Counted from the stretch's first letter, positions 18,062 through 27,268 are shown. The stretch: 64,000 bases of DNA from Oceanihabitans sediminis (GCF_003337215.1 NZ_QPIG01000002.1:1-64000); one strand, 5' to 3'. Translations and numbers: made by a program. The notes: generated from the sequence alone by a model not told the origin.

Positions 18062-18790
18062 ATGAAAATAATCTCCATGATTCCGGCACGATATAGTGCT
18101 TCTCGTTTTCCAGGTAAGCTGATGCAAGACCTAAATGGCAAAACAGTAATTCTTCGAACTTATGAAGCTACAAAAGCAACAAATCTTTTTGATGATGTTT
18201 TTGTTGTAACAGATAGTGAAATCATTTTTAATGAAATAACAAGCCATGGAGGAAAAGCAATAATGAGCATCAAAGAACACGAATGCGGAAGTGATAGAAT
18301 TGCCGAAGCTGTTGAAAACTTAGATGTAGATATTGTTGTAAACGTACAAGGAGATGAACCTTTTACCGAAGTTGCTTCACTTAAAAAACTGATTGAAGTT
18401 TTTAAAGACGATGCTGATAAACAAATAGATTTAGCTTCATTAATGGTTCATATTACAGAGGAAGAAGAAATAAAAAACCCCAATACGGTTAAGGTTATTG
18501 TAGATCAAAACAACTTTGCACTGTATTTTTCTAGAAGTCCAATTCCGTTTCCTAGAGCAACAGATGTTGGTGTGAAATACTTTAAACACAAAGGTGTTTA
18601 TGCGTTTAGAAAAGAAGCATTACTAGACTTTTACAGATTGCCAATGCTACCATTAGAAGCTTCAGAGAAAATAGAATGTATCCGTTATTTAGAATACGGA
18701 AAGCGAATTAAAATGGTAGAAACAAATGTGCAAGGAGTTGAAATTGATACTCCAGAAGATTTAGAAAAAGCTAAAAAACTCTGGAAATAA
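18062..18790 (+). CDS. kdsB: 3-deoxy-manno-octulosonate cytidylyltransferase
   Basis: The 242-residue nucleotidyltransferase starts [20 protein letters not shown], the CTP-binding signature. It continues with [22 protein letters not shown] (magnesium-binding Asp), [11 protein letters not shown] and the C-terminal [13 protein letters not shown], all typical of KdsB. It activates Kdo as CMP-Kdo for the lipopolysaccharide inner core. It heads a plus-strand group with a HAD phosphatase, a KdnB-like oxidase and an acyltransferase, which points to envelope sugar and lipid synthesis. Confidence 0.96.
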   Translation: MKIISMIPARYSASRFPGKLMQDLNGKTVILRTYEATKATNLFDDVFVVTDSEIIFNEITSHGGKAIMSIKEHECGSDRIAEAVENLDVDIVVNVQGDEPFTEVASLKKLIEVFKDDADKQIDLASLMVHITEEEEIKNPNTVKVIVDQNNFALYFSRSPIPFPRATDVGVKYFKHKGVYAFRKEALLDFYRLPMLPLEASEKIECIRYLEYGKRIKMVETNVQGVEIDTPEDLEKAKKLWK

Positions 18791-18816
18791 CCCCTTTTTA
18801 ACCGAAACTTAGACTA

Positions 18817-19533
18817 TTGAATAAAGAATACCAACATATTAAAGTCATTGGATTTGATGCAGATGATACGCTTTGGATTAACGAAACCTATTTTAGAGAA
18901 GCAGAAGAGAAATTTGCAAAAATTTTAGGAGCTTTTGAAACAACCAACAAGGTAGATCAAGAACTTTTTAAAGCACAAATAAGTAACTTACCATTATATG
19001 GCTACGGCATCAAGGGTTTTATTTTATCTATGGTCGAAATTGCTTTAGAACTATCCAATTATACACTTTCTAATAAAGCTATAGAGCAGATTCTGAATAT
19101 AGGAAAAGATATGCTTAATAAACCAGTAGAGTTATTAGATGGCGTAGAAGAAACTCTAGAAAAATTATCCAATAAATATAAATTAATAGTTGCCACAAAA
19201 GGCGATTTATTAGATCAAGAACGAAAGTTAGAAAAATCTGGTTTACTAGATTATTTTCATCATATTGAAGTGCTAAGTGATAAAAAAGAAGAGAATTATT
19301 CGAAACTTTTAAATCGTTTAGACATTAAACCTTCTGAATTTTTAATGATAGGAAATTCTATGAAATCCGATATCCTTCCTTTGGTTAATATTAAAGCAAA
19401 TGCCATTCATATTCCATTTCATACCACTTGGGCACACGAACAAGTAAGCGAAAGAGAAACGAATGGAAAAACCTATAGAACCTTAAAAAGTTTGAAGGAG
19501 CTTCCTGATTTACTAGAAAAAAATGGAGGTTGA
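18817..19533 (+). CDS. HAD-superfamily hydrolase
   Basis: The 238-residue protein has the HAD motifs FDADDTLW (nucleophile Asp near residue 14), LIVATKGD (motif II), a lysine in the DKKEENY region, and FLMIGNSMKSDILP (motif IV). The only possible start between the upstream in-frame stop (18799) and the first motif is TTG at 18817, so this gene uses a TTG start. It follows kdsB by 26 bp. The substrate is unknown. A link to Kdo-type sugars is inferred only from position. Confidence 0.85.
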   Translation: MNKEYQHIKVIGFDADDTLWINETYFREAEEKFAKILGAFETTNKVDQELFKAQISNLPLYGYGIKGFILSMVEIALELSNYTLSNKAIEQILNIGKDMLNKPVELLDGVEETLEKLSNKYKLIVATKGDLLDQERKLEKSGLLDYFHHIEVLSDKKEENYSKLLNRLDIKPSEFLMIGNSMKSDILPLVNIKANAIHIPFHTTWAHEQVSERETNGKTYRTLKSLKELPDLLEKNGG

Positions 19534-19674
19534 TATAGTTGAAATTTTCACGAACAGAACCTTAAAATGATAACTTCAAATACATAGAAAATCATATTTA
19601 GGTTTATTTTCAGAAATATTTCAGAAAAGATTAAATAAGTAATAACTTTACAAATAAAGACTAAAAAGAAGTCT

Positions 19675-20757
19675 ATGAGCTATAAAAATTATCCAATGGT
19701 ATCTAGAGTCGTTTTTGGACGAGGAAGTTTCAATCAACTGAATGAAATTTTATCACCCAAAAGGTTAAACACAAAAGCTCCGTTTATATTTTTAGTTGAT
19801 GATGTATTTAAAGGAAACGCTTGGTTAACATCTAGAATTCCTTTGTCTTATGAAGATAAACTATTATACATTTCTGCAGCAGAAGAACCTAAAACATCGC
19901 AAGTTGATGCACTTGTAGAAGAAATAATACTTACCCATAAAGAAAGACCTTCTGGAATTATTGGTATTGGAGGAGGGACCCTATTAGACTTAGCAAAAGC
20001 TGTATCTATCATGCTTACCAATAAAGGAGAGTCTAAAGATTATCAAGGTTGGGATTTGGTGAAAAATCCAGCAATTTATCACGTAGGTATTCCTACTATC
20101 TCAGGAACTGGTGCAGAGGTTTCAAGAACCACCATACTTACAGGACCACAAAGAAAACTTGGAATTAATAGCGATCACACGCCTTTTGATCAAGTTATTT
20201 TGGATCCAGAATTAACACAAGGTGTACCAAAAGACCAGTGGTTTTATACTGGTATGGATTGTTATGTACATTGTATTGAATCTTTAAACGGAACGTATTT
20301 AAATGCTTTTAGTCAAAGTTATGGTGAAAAAGCTTTAGCACTTTGTAAAGAAATTTTTCTTGAAGGAAGTTTAGACGTACAAGAATCTGCAGATAAATTA
20401 ATGATGGCTTCCTGGCACGGAGGAATGAGCATTGCTTATTCACAAGTTGGTGTTGCACATGCTATGAGTTACGGACTTAGTTATTTATTAGGAGTAAAAC
20501 ACGGAGTAGGTAATTGTATTGTTTTTGAACATTTAGAAGAATATTACCCTGAAGGTGTTGCCATGTATAAGGCAATGCGTGAAAAACATAATATTAGTAT
20601 ACCACAAAATATTTGTGCTAATTTAACAGACAAAGAATTTGATATTATGATAGATGTTTCTTTGAGTTTAGAACCGCTCTGGGAAAACGCTATCGGTAAA
20701 AATTGGAAGAATATCATTACAAGACAAAAGCTAAAAGAACTTTATCAAAAGATGTAA
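19675..20757 (+). CDS. kdnB: Iron-containing alcohol dehydrogenase, KdnB-like Kdo 8-oxidase
   Basis: The 360-residue protein is a group III iron-dependent dehydrogenase: IGIGGGTLLDLAKAVSIML for NAD(P) binding, ISGTGAEVSRTTIL, and metal ligands in GMDCYVHCIESLNG, GVAHAMSYGL and VKHGVGN. The opening VSRVVFGRGSFNQL and the FLVDDVFKGN segment resemble, from memory, KdnB of Shewanella oneidensis, which oxidises C8 of Kdo before the aminotransferase KdnA makes 8-amino-Kdo. Its place two genes after kdsB supports this. No kdnA lies in the window, so the pathway assignment is an inference, whereas the enzyme family is certain. Confidence 0.75.
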   Translation: MSYKNYPMVSRVVFGRGSFNQLNEILSPKRLNTKAPFIFLVDDVFKGNAWLTSRIPLSYEDKLLYISAAEEPKTSQVDALVEEIILTHKERPSGIIGIGGGTLLDLAKAVSIMLTNKGESKDYQGWDLVKNPAIYHVGIPTISGTGAEVSRTTILTGPQRKLGINSDHTPFDQVILDPELTQGVPKDQWFYTGMDCYVHCIESLNGTYLNAFSQSYGEKALALCKEIFLEGSLDVQESADKLMMASWHGGMSIAYSQVGVAHAMSYGLSYLLGVKHGVGNCIVFEHLEEYYPEGVAMYKAMREKHNISIPQNICANLTDKEFDIMIDVSLSLEPLWENAIGKNWKNIITRQKLKELYQKM

Positions 20758-20758
20758 T

Positions 20759-21322
20759 ATGATGCATTGGTTAGCAAAATTTATTTACTTTAAAATATTA
20801 GGATGGAAAATGGTAGGTAATACTACTTTTTCTAAAGATACCATTAAGAAAGCGGTATTTATTGCAGTGCCTCATACTAGTTGGCATGATTTCTATATAG
20901 GTGTTTTATTACGAAAAACAGTTAATATAAAAACTAACTTTGTAGGTAAAAAGGAGTTATTTAAATGGCCATTTGGTTGGTATTTTAGATCTGTTGGAGG
21001 AAGAGCCTTAGACAGAACTCCTGGGCAAAATAAAGTAGAAGCAATTGCTAAATTGTTTGATGAAAATGAAGAGTTTAGATTAACATTGGCTCCAGAAGGA
21101 ACAAGAAAAAAGGTTAGCGAATGGAAAACAGGTTTTTATTATATAGCTAAAAAAGCAAATGTTCCTATTATCATGTTTACCATGGACTTTGAAAATAAAC
21201 AAAATAAAATATCAGAACCTTTTTACCCTACTGATGATATGGAAGCAGATTTCGCTTTCATGCATAACTTTTACAAAGGAGTGAAAGGAAAAGTTCCAGA
21301 AAAATCTTTTGATGTTGAGTAG
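20759..21322 (+). CDS. Small lysophospholipid/glycerophosphate-type acyltransferase
   Basis: The 187-residue protein has PlsC-family motifs: VPHTSWHDFYIG (the HX4D catalytic pair), FVGKKELFKWPFGWYFR, and LAPEGTRKKVSEWKTGFYYIA (the PEGTR motif). The N-terminus is only moderately hydrophobic. It starts one base after the kdnB stop, and two ATG codons stand in tandem at 20759 and 20762. Members acylate lysophosphatidic acid or other lipids. Linkage to the kdsB-kdnB genes suggests envelope lipid work, but the acceptor cannot be read from sequence. Confidence 0.85.
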   Translation: MMHWLAKFIYFKILGWKMVGNTTFSKDTIKKAVFIAVPHTSWHDFYIGVLLRKTVNIKTNFVGKKELFKWPFGWYFRSVGGRALDRTPGQNKVEAIAKLFDENEEFRLTLAPEGTRKKVSEWKTGFYYIAKKANVPIIMFTMDFENKQNKISEPFYPTDDMEADFAFMHNFYKGVKGKVPEKSFDVE

Positions 21323-21353
21323 CTTTAATCAGTTTTTAATGCTTTAGAACCTT

Positions 21354-21367
21354 TTAGAATATTCTAA
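21354..21367. promoter_or_regulatory. 14-bp palindrome in a 180-bp gap
   Basis: TTAGAATATTCTAA is a perfect palindrome between the convergent acyltransferase and the secreted-protein gene. No T-run follows directly, so a terminator role is doubtful. It may be chance in AT-rich DNA. Confidence 0.25.
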
Positions 21368-21503
21368 TTTGCTTCATTAATTTTAAGGTGTACGAGTAAT
21401 TAAACGAATTATATTTCATTTATATTTCCTTTAGAGGATTTGATTCTATTCACTAATATCTTCAAAATACAACTTTTGCCTAATAGATGTTTAGAGTATA
21501 TAA

Positions 21504-22988
21504 TTACTCCGTTTCTACTTTGAAGTTTTTCATTTCGTTTAATGGTTCAATTACGTTGTAGTCAGACCAAATAGAAGCATCAAAGGATTTTCTCTTTTCA
21601 TATTCTATTCTAGTTTCTTCTGTAAAACTTTCATAATCACTAGCAGATAAATCACTTCTTGACAAAATAAGAAGTTCGGATTTTCCCTTAAAAGTTCCTT
21701 CCATTTTAAAATTGAAAGCAACCTTATTGCGGCTGTTATCCATTTCAATAAATTTAATAGGTCTGTTTATATAAAAATACCTGTCTGTTTGGTTGTTTAT
21801 ATAACTAGGATAATAGTAGTTATCTGCATCTTTTTTATAAACCACAATGCCTTTTTGATTCTTTTCAACGTATTTTATTCCTAACAACAATTTTAAGTTT
21901 AATTTTTCACCAACTCTACCCTTATAAAAACTATAATCAGTTCTAATAACAGCAAAAGTATCGTTGGAAATATATAAAGTACCAGTGTACAAGGCAGCAG
22001 ATCTACTTGGTTTAAAACTTATGATATAAACCATTTCGTTACCTAAAAAAGTGACGTCTTTTATTTCATACTCATAGTTGCTAGTATTGGTAACAAAGTC
22101 TAATTGAGATTTATCATTTATAAAACTACTGTTTTTTATTAGTTTGAATGTTTCGTTTTTTGCAAGGCGAAGTGTATTAACTGTATCTTGCTTTTTTTGT
22201 CTATCCTCTCTATTCATAGAAATAGAATCACCTACTTTAAACAAGCCAGACTTAATAGTGTAGAACTTATCTTTATCAAGGTGTTTCATTACTATTTCTT
22301 GACCACGGTCAGAAATACTTTCTATAGATTGATCATTTCGTTCATCAAGAAGACTTACAGCTTTTTCAACTTCTAGTTTTGCTTTTTCTTTATTTAAAAT
22401 CTTTAGATACCCAATAAAATCGGTATACTGTTTGGATTTATTTTTTAGTAGAGACCTTTCTAACTTATCAAAATCATTGTTAAAAGCTTCTAATTGTTTC
22501 CTTTTAAAATTGCTAGATTTTTTTATCTCAAAATCTGCATTATCACCAATTACATATTCCGTTTTTCTACTAAATATTTTATATTCATCTAGCTCTAGTT
22601 TGTAATTGTTTTTCAGATTTTTATTTACATAAATCATGATAGAATCTACGGAAAGAGATTCGTGATTTAAAACAACTTCGGAGAGTTCATTAATTTTTTC
22701 GTTTAAAACATATTCTTTTGAAGTGAAGTCTTTGAGAAGCATCTCATTTTTTTCAAAACCCAAACAGGAAATACTAACAGAATCTGTTTCTGTAAAACCT
22801 TTTGTATCTATTGAAAAATTTCCTTCCTCGTTAGAAATCACTCCGTAATTACTTCCAATTTGTATGGTAGCAAAAGGTATTTCTTCATTGTTTGTAGATA
22901 TTACTTTACCGGAAACCGTTTGAGCTTGCATTAAATGCATACTTAATAAACTAGTTGCAAAAGCTAATAAAATAGATTTACTTTTCAT
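21504..22988 (-). CDS. Secreted protein with N-terminal carboxypeptidase-regulatory-like domain
   Basis: The 494-residue protein has a signal peptide ending at MQAQ (about residue 23), then a CarboxypepD_reg-like beta-sandwich (VSGKVISTNNEEIPFATIQI, ISNEEGNFSI, residues 24-95). The remaining 400 residues form a soluble domain with repeated charged, beta-rich segments such as DTFAVIRTDYSFY. Proteins with this layout are common in Bacteroidota, often tied to the cell surface without a TonB-dependent barrel. The gene stands alone. Function unknown. Confidence 0.75.
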   Translation of the reverse strand: MKSKSILLAFATSLLSMHLMQAQTVSGKVISTNNEEIPFATIQIGSNYGVISNEEGNFSIDTKGFTETDSVSISCLGFEKNEMLLKDFTSKEYVLNEKINELSEVVLNHESLSVDSIMIYVNKNLKNNYKLELDEYKIFSRKTEYVIGDNADFEIKKSSNFKRKQLEAFNNDFDKLERSLLKNKSKQYTDFIGYLKILNKEKAKLEVEKAVSLLDERNDQSIESISDRGQEIVMKHLDKDKFYTIKSGLFKVGDSISMNREDRQKKQDTVNTLRLAKNETFKLIKNSSFINDKSQLDFVTNTSNYEYEIKDVTFLGNEMVYIISFKPSRSAALYTGTLYISNDTFAVIRTDYSFYKGRVGEKLNLKLLLGIKYVEKNQKGIVVYKKDADNYYYPSYINNQTDRYFYINRPIKFIEMDNSRNKVAFNFKMEGTFKGKSELLILSRSDLSASDYESFTEETRIEYEKRKSFDASIWSDYNVIEPLNEMKNFKVETE

Positions 22989-23036
22989 AAGGTGGTTTTA
23001 TTATACAACGATTAATAAACTTAAATGTAACAAAAC

Positions 23037-23067
23037 AAGCCTAAACTTTCGTTTTAGGCTTTTCAGT
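23037..23067 (-). terminator. Terminator of the YebC-family gene
   Basis: AAGCCTAAA at 23037-23045 pairs with TTTAGGCTT at 23053-23061, and on the minus strand a T-rich run follows. It lies 30-60 bp after the YebC-family stop. Confidence 0.7.
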
Positions 23068-23095
23068 TTGTTTGGGTTGAATCCCGATAAATATT

Positions 23096-23821
23096 TTACT
23101 CTTCGTCTGTAGACTCTTCCATTGTGTGATATACGTTTTGTACATCATCATTTTCTTCTAGTTTTTCAAGAAGTTTTTCTACATCTGCAGCTTGTTCTGG
23201 AGTAAGCTTTTTGGTTACTTGAGGAATACGTTCAAATCCTGATGATAGTATTTCAATACCGCGACGTTCTAATTCTGCTTGAATAGCACCAAAGCTTTCA
23301 AAAGGTGCATAGATTAAAATTCCGTCATCATCTATAAATACCTCTTCAGCACCAAAATCAATAAGTTCTAATTCTAATTCTTCAGGGTCTAATCCTTCTG
23401 CATTTACTCTAAAGTTACAAGTATGATCAAACATAAAAACTACAGATCCTGAAGTTCCTAAGCTACCATCACATTTGTTAAAATAACTTCTTACATCGGC
23501 AACAGTACGTGTATTATTATCTGTAGCAGTTTCTACAAGAACAGCAATTCCGTGAGGAGCATATCCTTCAAAAACTACTTCTTTATAGTCTCCTTGACTT
23601 TTATCACTTGCTCTTTTAATGGCTCTTTCAATATTGTCTTTAGGCATGTTTACTGCCTTAGCATTTTGAATTACTGCTCTTAAACGCGAGTTTGTATCGG
23701 GATCAGGACCACCTTCTTTTACAGCCATTACAATGTCTTTACCAATACGAGTAAATGCTTTACTCATGGCAGACCAACGTTTCATTTTACGTGCTTTACG
23801 AAATTCAAAAGCTCTTCCCAT
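23096..23821 (-). CDS. YebC/PmpR (TACO1) family protein
   Basis: The 241-residue protein begins MGRAFEFRKARKMKRWSAMS and continues with GPDPDTNSRLRAVIQNAKA and NMPKDNIERAIKRAS, the DNA- or ribosome-binding signature of the family, then FEGYAPHGIAVLVE and SGSVVFMFDH. It is full length. Classical annotation calls it a transcriptional regulator, whereas later work on the family points to a role in translation of difficult motifs such as polyproline. Which role holds here cannot be decided from sequence. Confidence 0.93.
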   Translation of the reverse strand: MGRAFEFRKARKMKRWSAMSKAFTRIGKDIVMAVKEGGPDPDTNSRLRAVIQNAKAVNMPKDNIERAIKRASDKSQGDYKEVVFEGYAPHGIAVLVETATDNNTRTVADVRSYFNKCDGSLGTSGSVVFMFDHTCNFRVNAEGLDPEELELELIDFGAEEVFIDDDGILIYAPFESFGAIQAELERRGIEILSSGFERIPQVTKKLTPEQAADVEKLLEKLEENDDVQNVYHTMEESTDEE

Positions 23822-23972
23822 TAAAGTTTAAGTTTTTAGCTTGCAGCTAGGTGCAAACAGGTTAATAATTAGTTCTTGTGACAAATATAAAAATAAGTAG
23901 TGCAAACTACAACAGTTTTCTGCTATCTAAATACAGGTTTTTTAACATGAACCCAACAAGGAAATAGTGTTG

Positions 23973-24266
23973 TTATTCGTCTTCTGGAATTACAATTGCA
24001 TCAATAGCTTCTGCTAGTTTAAAATCTTTTTTTGTTACACCGTTTACATCGTGTGTAGAAAGTGAAATTTTTAAAACATTATACAGATTACTCCAGTCGG
24101 GATGATGGTTTTGTGCTTCACATTCAAAGGCTATTCGGCTCATCGCACTAAAGCAATCTTTAAAATTATCGAATTCAAATTCTGCATGAATAGCATCGTC
24201 TTCAAAATACCAATCAGGAAATTGTAATATTCTTTTTTCTATGTCTAATTCTGTAAGTTTTTCCAT
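23973..24266 (-). CDS. 4a-hydroxytetrahydrobiopterin dehydratase (pterin carbinolamine dehydratase)
   Basis: The 97-residue protein has the PCD signature ECEAQNHHPDWSNLYNVL with the two catalytic histidines, followed by ISLSTHDVNGVTKKDFKLA. It recycles the pterin cofactor of aromatic amino acid hydroxylases. No hydroxylase gene is in this window. It lies 23 bp downstream of the RmlD-like reductase gene on the same strand, so they may share a transcript. Confidence 0.92.
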   Translation of the reverse strand: MEKLTELDIEKRILQFPDWYFEDDAIHAEFEFDNFKDCFSAMSRIAFECEAQNHHPDWSNLYNVLKISLSTHDVNGVTKKDFKLAEAIDAIVIPEDE

Positions 24267-24289
24267 GTTTTTTTATTTTAATTAATAAT

Positions 24290-25120
24290 CTATAAAATAC
24301 TCATTTTTATGACATTTTTACTTTGAATTTGCAAGTTATTTGGTAGCATATTGTTTTTTGGTAGAACAGCTAAATATCTGTCGTCATTTGTAGTGTACAC
24401 TTGTTTGTAGATTGGTTTATATGAAATTATAGAATCGACTATACTTTTTATAAATTCATCATGGTGAATTAAATCTGTACTCCCCAAATGAAAAATACCA
24501 GTTTTATCTCTATTAATGATATAATGTACTTGTTGTGATAGTTTATAATCTGTAGTTACATTAATTATTAAGTTTGGAAACACTTCAATAGGTGATTTTT
24601 CATGTAGCAATGTTTTTATTTCTTCTATTCTAGGAGAGCCAGCTCCAAAAACCATAGGTAGTCTTAAGATAGCCCATTTTCTTCTAGGTAAACGCATGAG
24701 CATATTTTCAATTTTAATCTTAAAGTGTCCGTAAACACTTTGACTGAAGGTTTTGTCATACTCATAGCTCGGATAGTTTTTATAAGCATCAAAAACATTT
24801 GCCGAAGACAAGAAAAGAATTTTGCAGTTATACTGACTAAGATATTCGGCTATATGTAGATGCGCAATATACTGCGTTGCAAAATTACCGCGAAGCGCTG
24901 AAATAATAATAGTAGGTTTCGTTATTTCTAGTATTTCTACAATATCATCTTCTTCATGGTTATAGTGAAAAAACTGCTTATTATTATCTAAAGCTTTGGT
25001 GGGAGTAGCGTAAGTACCAAAAACCCTAAAGTATGCGTAAAGCTCTTTGTAAATAGCATTTCCTATAAAACCATTTACTCCGAGTATTAAAATTTTATGC
25101 TTGTTTATTATCTCCTTCAT
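24290..25120 (-). CDS. NAD(P)-dependent epimerase/reductase of the extended SDR (RmlD-like) family
   Basis: The 276-residue protein has the Rossmann motif ILGVNGFIGNAIYKEL near the N-terminus, LFLSSANVFDAY before the active site, and a YGHFK (YxxxK) catalytic pair near residue 150. Its shape is that of sugar-nucleotide reductases or epimerases such as dTDP-4-dehydrorhamnose reductase. No other dTDP-sugar gene is near, so the substrate is open. Confidence 0.8.
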   Translation of the reverse strand: MKEIINKHKILILGVNGFIGNAIYKELYAYFRVFGTYATPTKALDNNKQFFHYNHEEDDIVEILEITKPTIIISALRGNFATQYIAHLHIAEYLSQYNCKILFLSSANVFDAYKNYPSYEYDKTFSQSVYGHFKIKIENMLMRLPRRKWAILRLPMVFGAGSPRIEEIKTLLHEKSPIEVFPNLIINVTTDYKLSQQVHYIINRDKTGIFHLGSTDLIHHDEFIKSIVDSIISYKPIYKQVYTTNDDRYLAVLPKNNMLPNNLQIQSKNVIKMSIL

Positions 25121-25159
25121 TCCTTCAAATCCTCAATATTTGCAATCTATTAAATTAAT

Positions 25160-25209
25160 AAAAGTTACTAAGTATGTATCCTTATACGGATATTAACCTA
25201 GTAACTTTT
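25160..25209 (-). terminator. Terminator of gcvT (long cruciform-forming repeat)
   Basis: AAAAGTTACTA at 25160-25170 is the exact inverse of TAGTAACTTTT at 25199-25209, and a second inverted repeat (TATCC-TTATA-CGGATA) lies inside the loop. On the minus strand a T-rich run follows the stem. It is placed 30 bp after the gcvT stop. Confidence 0.65.
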
Positions 25210-25237
25210 ACTTTATTGTAGTTATATAAAATAACTT

Positions 25238-26308
25238 TTATCCTTTATAGAAAGGTAATTTTACAACCGTTGCAGGTACTGCTTTCTTTCTGATTTGAAT
25301 GTGAATTTTACTATCAACATCAGAAAATACTACAGGTACATACCCTAAACCGATTCCTTTTCCTAACATAGGACTCATTGTTCCAGAGGTTACTTCCCCA
25401 ATCTTTTTTCCTTGTCCGTCAACAATATCATAACCTTGACGAGGAATTCCTCTTTCATCTAGTTCAAAAGCAATTAACTTACGTTCTACACCGCGACGTT
25501 TTTCATCTTCTAAAGCTTCAGAATTTGTGAATTTTTTAGTGAATTTAGTTACCCATCCTAAGCCAGCTTCAAAAGGTGAAGTAGTATCATCTATATCATT
25601 TCCGTAAAGGCAATATCCCATTTCTAATCGTAAAGTATCTCTTGCTGCAAGTCCGATAGGTTTTGCTCCAGCTTCAACAACTTTATCCCAAATTTGCTTT
25701 ACTTCATCGTTTTTGCAATAAATTTCAAATCCGCCACTTCCTGTATACCCAGTTGCTGAAATAATTACATTTTCAATTCCTGCAAAATCTCCAACTACAA
25801 AATTGTAAAATTTGATAGCTGCTAAATCATGGCTAGAAAGATCTTGCATAGATTCAACTGCTTTTGGGCCTTGAATTGCTAGTAACGAATAGTCTTCACT
25901 TAAATCACGTATCGTAGCGCCAACATCATTTCTATCTTTAATCCAGTTCCAATCTTTTTCTATATTACTTGCATTTACAACAAGCAAATACTGGTCTTCT
26001 TTTAATTTGTAAATAATTAAATCATCTACAATTCCACCATCTTCATTAGGTAAGTAGCTGTATTGCGCTTTTCCAACAGTAAGTTTGCTAGCATCGTTGC
26101 TACATACTTTTTGAATTAAGTCTAAAGCATGAGGACCTTCAATCAAAAACTCTCCCATGTGGCTAACATCAAAAACACCAACGCTTTTACGTACAGTTTC
26201 GTGTTCTATATTTACACCGTCGTACTGAACAGGCATGTTAAAACCTGCAAAAGGAACCATTTTTGCTCCTAAAGCTTCGTGAGTAGATGTTAAAGCAGTA
26301 TTTTTCAT
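25238..26308 (-). CDS. gcvT: Aminomethyltransferase, glycine cleavage system T protein
   Basis: The protein from ATG 26308 (356 residues) begins [22 protein letters not shown], the usual GcvT start. It has [26 protein letters not shown] for folate binding, [30 protein letters not shown] and a C-terminal [17 protein letters not shown]. An ATG at 26377 is in frame but lies at the likely transcription start and adds 23 non-homologous residues. The enzyme transfers the methylene unit of glycine to tetrahydrofolate. Genes gcvH and gcvP are not in the window. Confidence 0.96.
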   Translation of the reverse strand: MKNTALTSTHEALGAKMVPFAGFNMPVQYDGVNIEHETVRKSVGVFDVSHMGEFLIEGPHALDLIQKVCSNDASKLTVGKAQYSYLPNEDGGIVDDLIIYKLKEDQYLLVVNASNIEKDWNWIKDRNDVGATIRDLSEDYSLLAIQGPKAVESMQDLSSHDLAAIKFYNFVVGDFAGIENVIISATGYTGSGGFEIYCKNDEVKQIWDKVVEAGAKPIGLAARDTLRLEMGYCLYGNDIDDTTSPFEAGLGWVTKFTKKFTNSEALEDEKRRGVERKLIAFELDERGIPRQGYDIVDGQGKKIGEVTSGTMSPMLGKGIGLGYVPVVFSDVDSKIHIQIRKKAVPATVVKLPFYKG

Positions 26309-26335
26309 ATCAAATTGTTTTTTGTTTTTTAGATT

Positions 26336-26353
26336 GTCTTCTATTATGAAGAC
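26336..26353 (-). other. Hairpin in the gcvT leader
   Basis: GTCTTC-TATTAT-GAAGAC is a perfect 6-bp inverted repeat between the presumed transcription start and the gcvT ATG, so the leader RNA can fold there. It is too small to be a glycine riboswitch, and the known aptamer core is not seen. Confidence 0.4.
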
Positions 26354-26374
26354 ACTAAAGATTATGTTGCAACA

Positions 26375-26382
26375 CAAAAGTA
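26375..26382 (-). promoter_or_regulatory. -7 promoter element of gcvT (TACTTTTG)
   Basis: On the minus strand TACTTTTG fits TAnnTTTG, giving a leader of about 60 nt before the ATG at 26308. It argues against the more distal ATG at 26377. Confidence 0.5.
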
Positions 26383-26467
26383 TTGAAAAATATTGAGTTG
26401 GATTAAGAATAAAATTATTAAAAAAGGAAAAATTATTTCTTAAACGAAAGTTATTTAGAAATAAAGA

Positions 26468-27268
26468 TTACCACCAAACAACGAAGCATTTTTGAGTTTT
26501 TCCGTTCGGGGATTTTAACCAACACATAGGAGATAGACTTTTGCTTAAAAGAGATGATAATTCTTCTGAAAAAGCATCAAAATTTAGCCAGTTAACTTGA
26601 GGATTCACTTCAGAAAGCCAATCTATTTTTTTAGGTATATAAAACTTACAATCTTTAAATTTCTGAAGTTCTTGTTGGTTTATATAGAAGCCTTTAATAC
26701 AAGATTTATTTATGATTTTAAATTCCTGATTTTGTTTGTTTAGTGGGATAAATAATTGTGCTTTAAAATTAACTTTTTGTTGGATTTTAGTTACATCTAA
26801 GTCCAGACTTTGAAGCAGTGGTTTGGTTAAAGGGTGATAAAGTAATGGTAACTGTTTTTCTTTTAACTTGTTAAGCTTTTGGTTTAAACTATCTTTTCTG
26901 TTAGGACCAATCCAATGGTCTATTTCGGTAGTGCCTACAGTTGCATCATACAAATAAAACTTATAGATAACCTCTAGATGTATTGGTGATTTTTTCTGTT
27001 TAAGTAAACAATCTAGTTCCCCTTTAGTGATTTTTCTGTCTTGTATCTGAATGTTTTCAGCAAGAATAGAAGTGTCTTTATCATGTTCTAATTGATGAGA
27101 AACAAAGCGTTCAACCAATTTGCCAAGTCTAAGTCTTTGTTCTAAAGAATTATGAAATTGAAAATCTTTACTAGATATTTCAAGTTGGTCTAGTCCAAAA
27201 TCTGAAGCATTTTCCCAAAGATTTGGTGTGTTTATAAAGCCTAGATATGGATTCCTTAAGTTGGTCAT
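26468..27268 (-). CDS. DUF1853 family protein
   Basis: Starting at ATG 27268 the protein has 266 residues, beginning MTNLRNPYLGFINTPNLW. An in-frame ATG at 27301 would add 11 residues. Segments typical of DUF1853 are LGKLVERFVSHQLEHDK, TKGELDCLLKQKKSPIHLEVIYKFYLYD and EIDHWIGPNRKDSLNQKL. The ELD-13-HLEVIYKF pattern resembles a PD-(D/E)xK nuclease core (E...D...ExK), so a nuclease-like fold is possible, but no activity is known to me. The gene stands alone. Confidence 0.8.
   Translation of the reverse strand: MTNLRNPYLGFINTPNLWENASDFGLDQLEISSKDFQFHNSLEQRLRLGKLVERFVSHQLEHDKDTSILAENIQIQDRKITKGELDCLLKQKKSPIHLEVIYKFYLYDATVGTTEIDHWIGPNRKDSLNQKLNKLKEKQLPLLYHPLTKPLLQSLDLDVTKIQQKVNFKAQLFIPLNKQNQEFKIINKSCIKGFYINQQELQKFKDCKFYIPKKIDWLSEVNPQVNWLNFDAFSEELSSLLSKSLSPMCWLKSPNGKTQKCFVVWW

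Noticed and set aside
26309-26375. Glycine riboswitch upstream of gcvT
   Set aside because: The leader is only about 60 nt and lacks the conserved aptamer core. Only one short hairpin is present.
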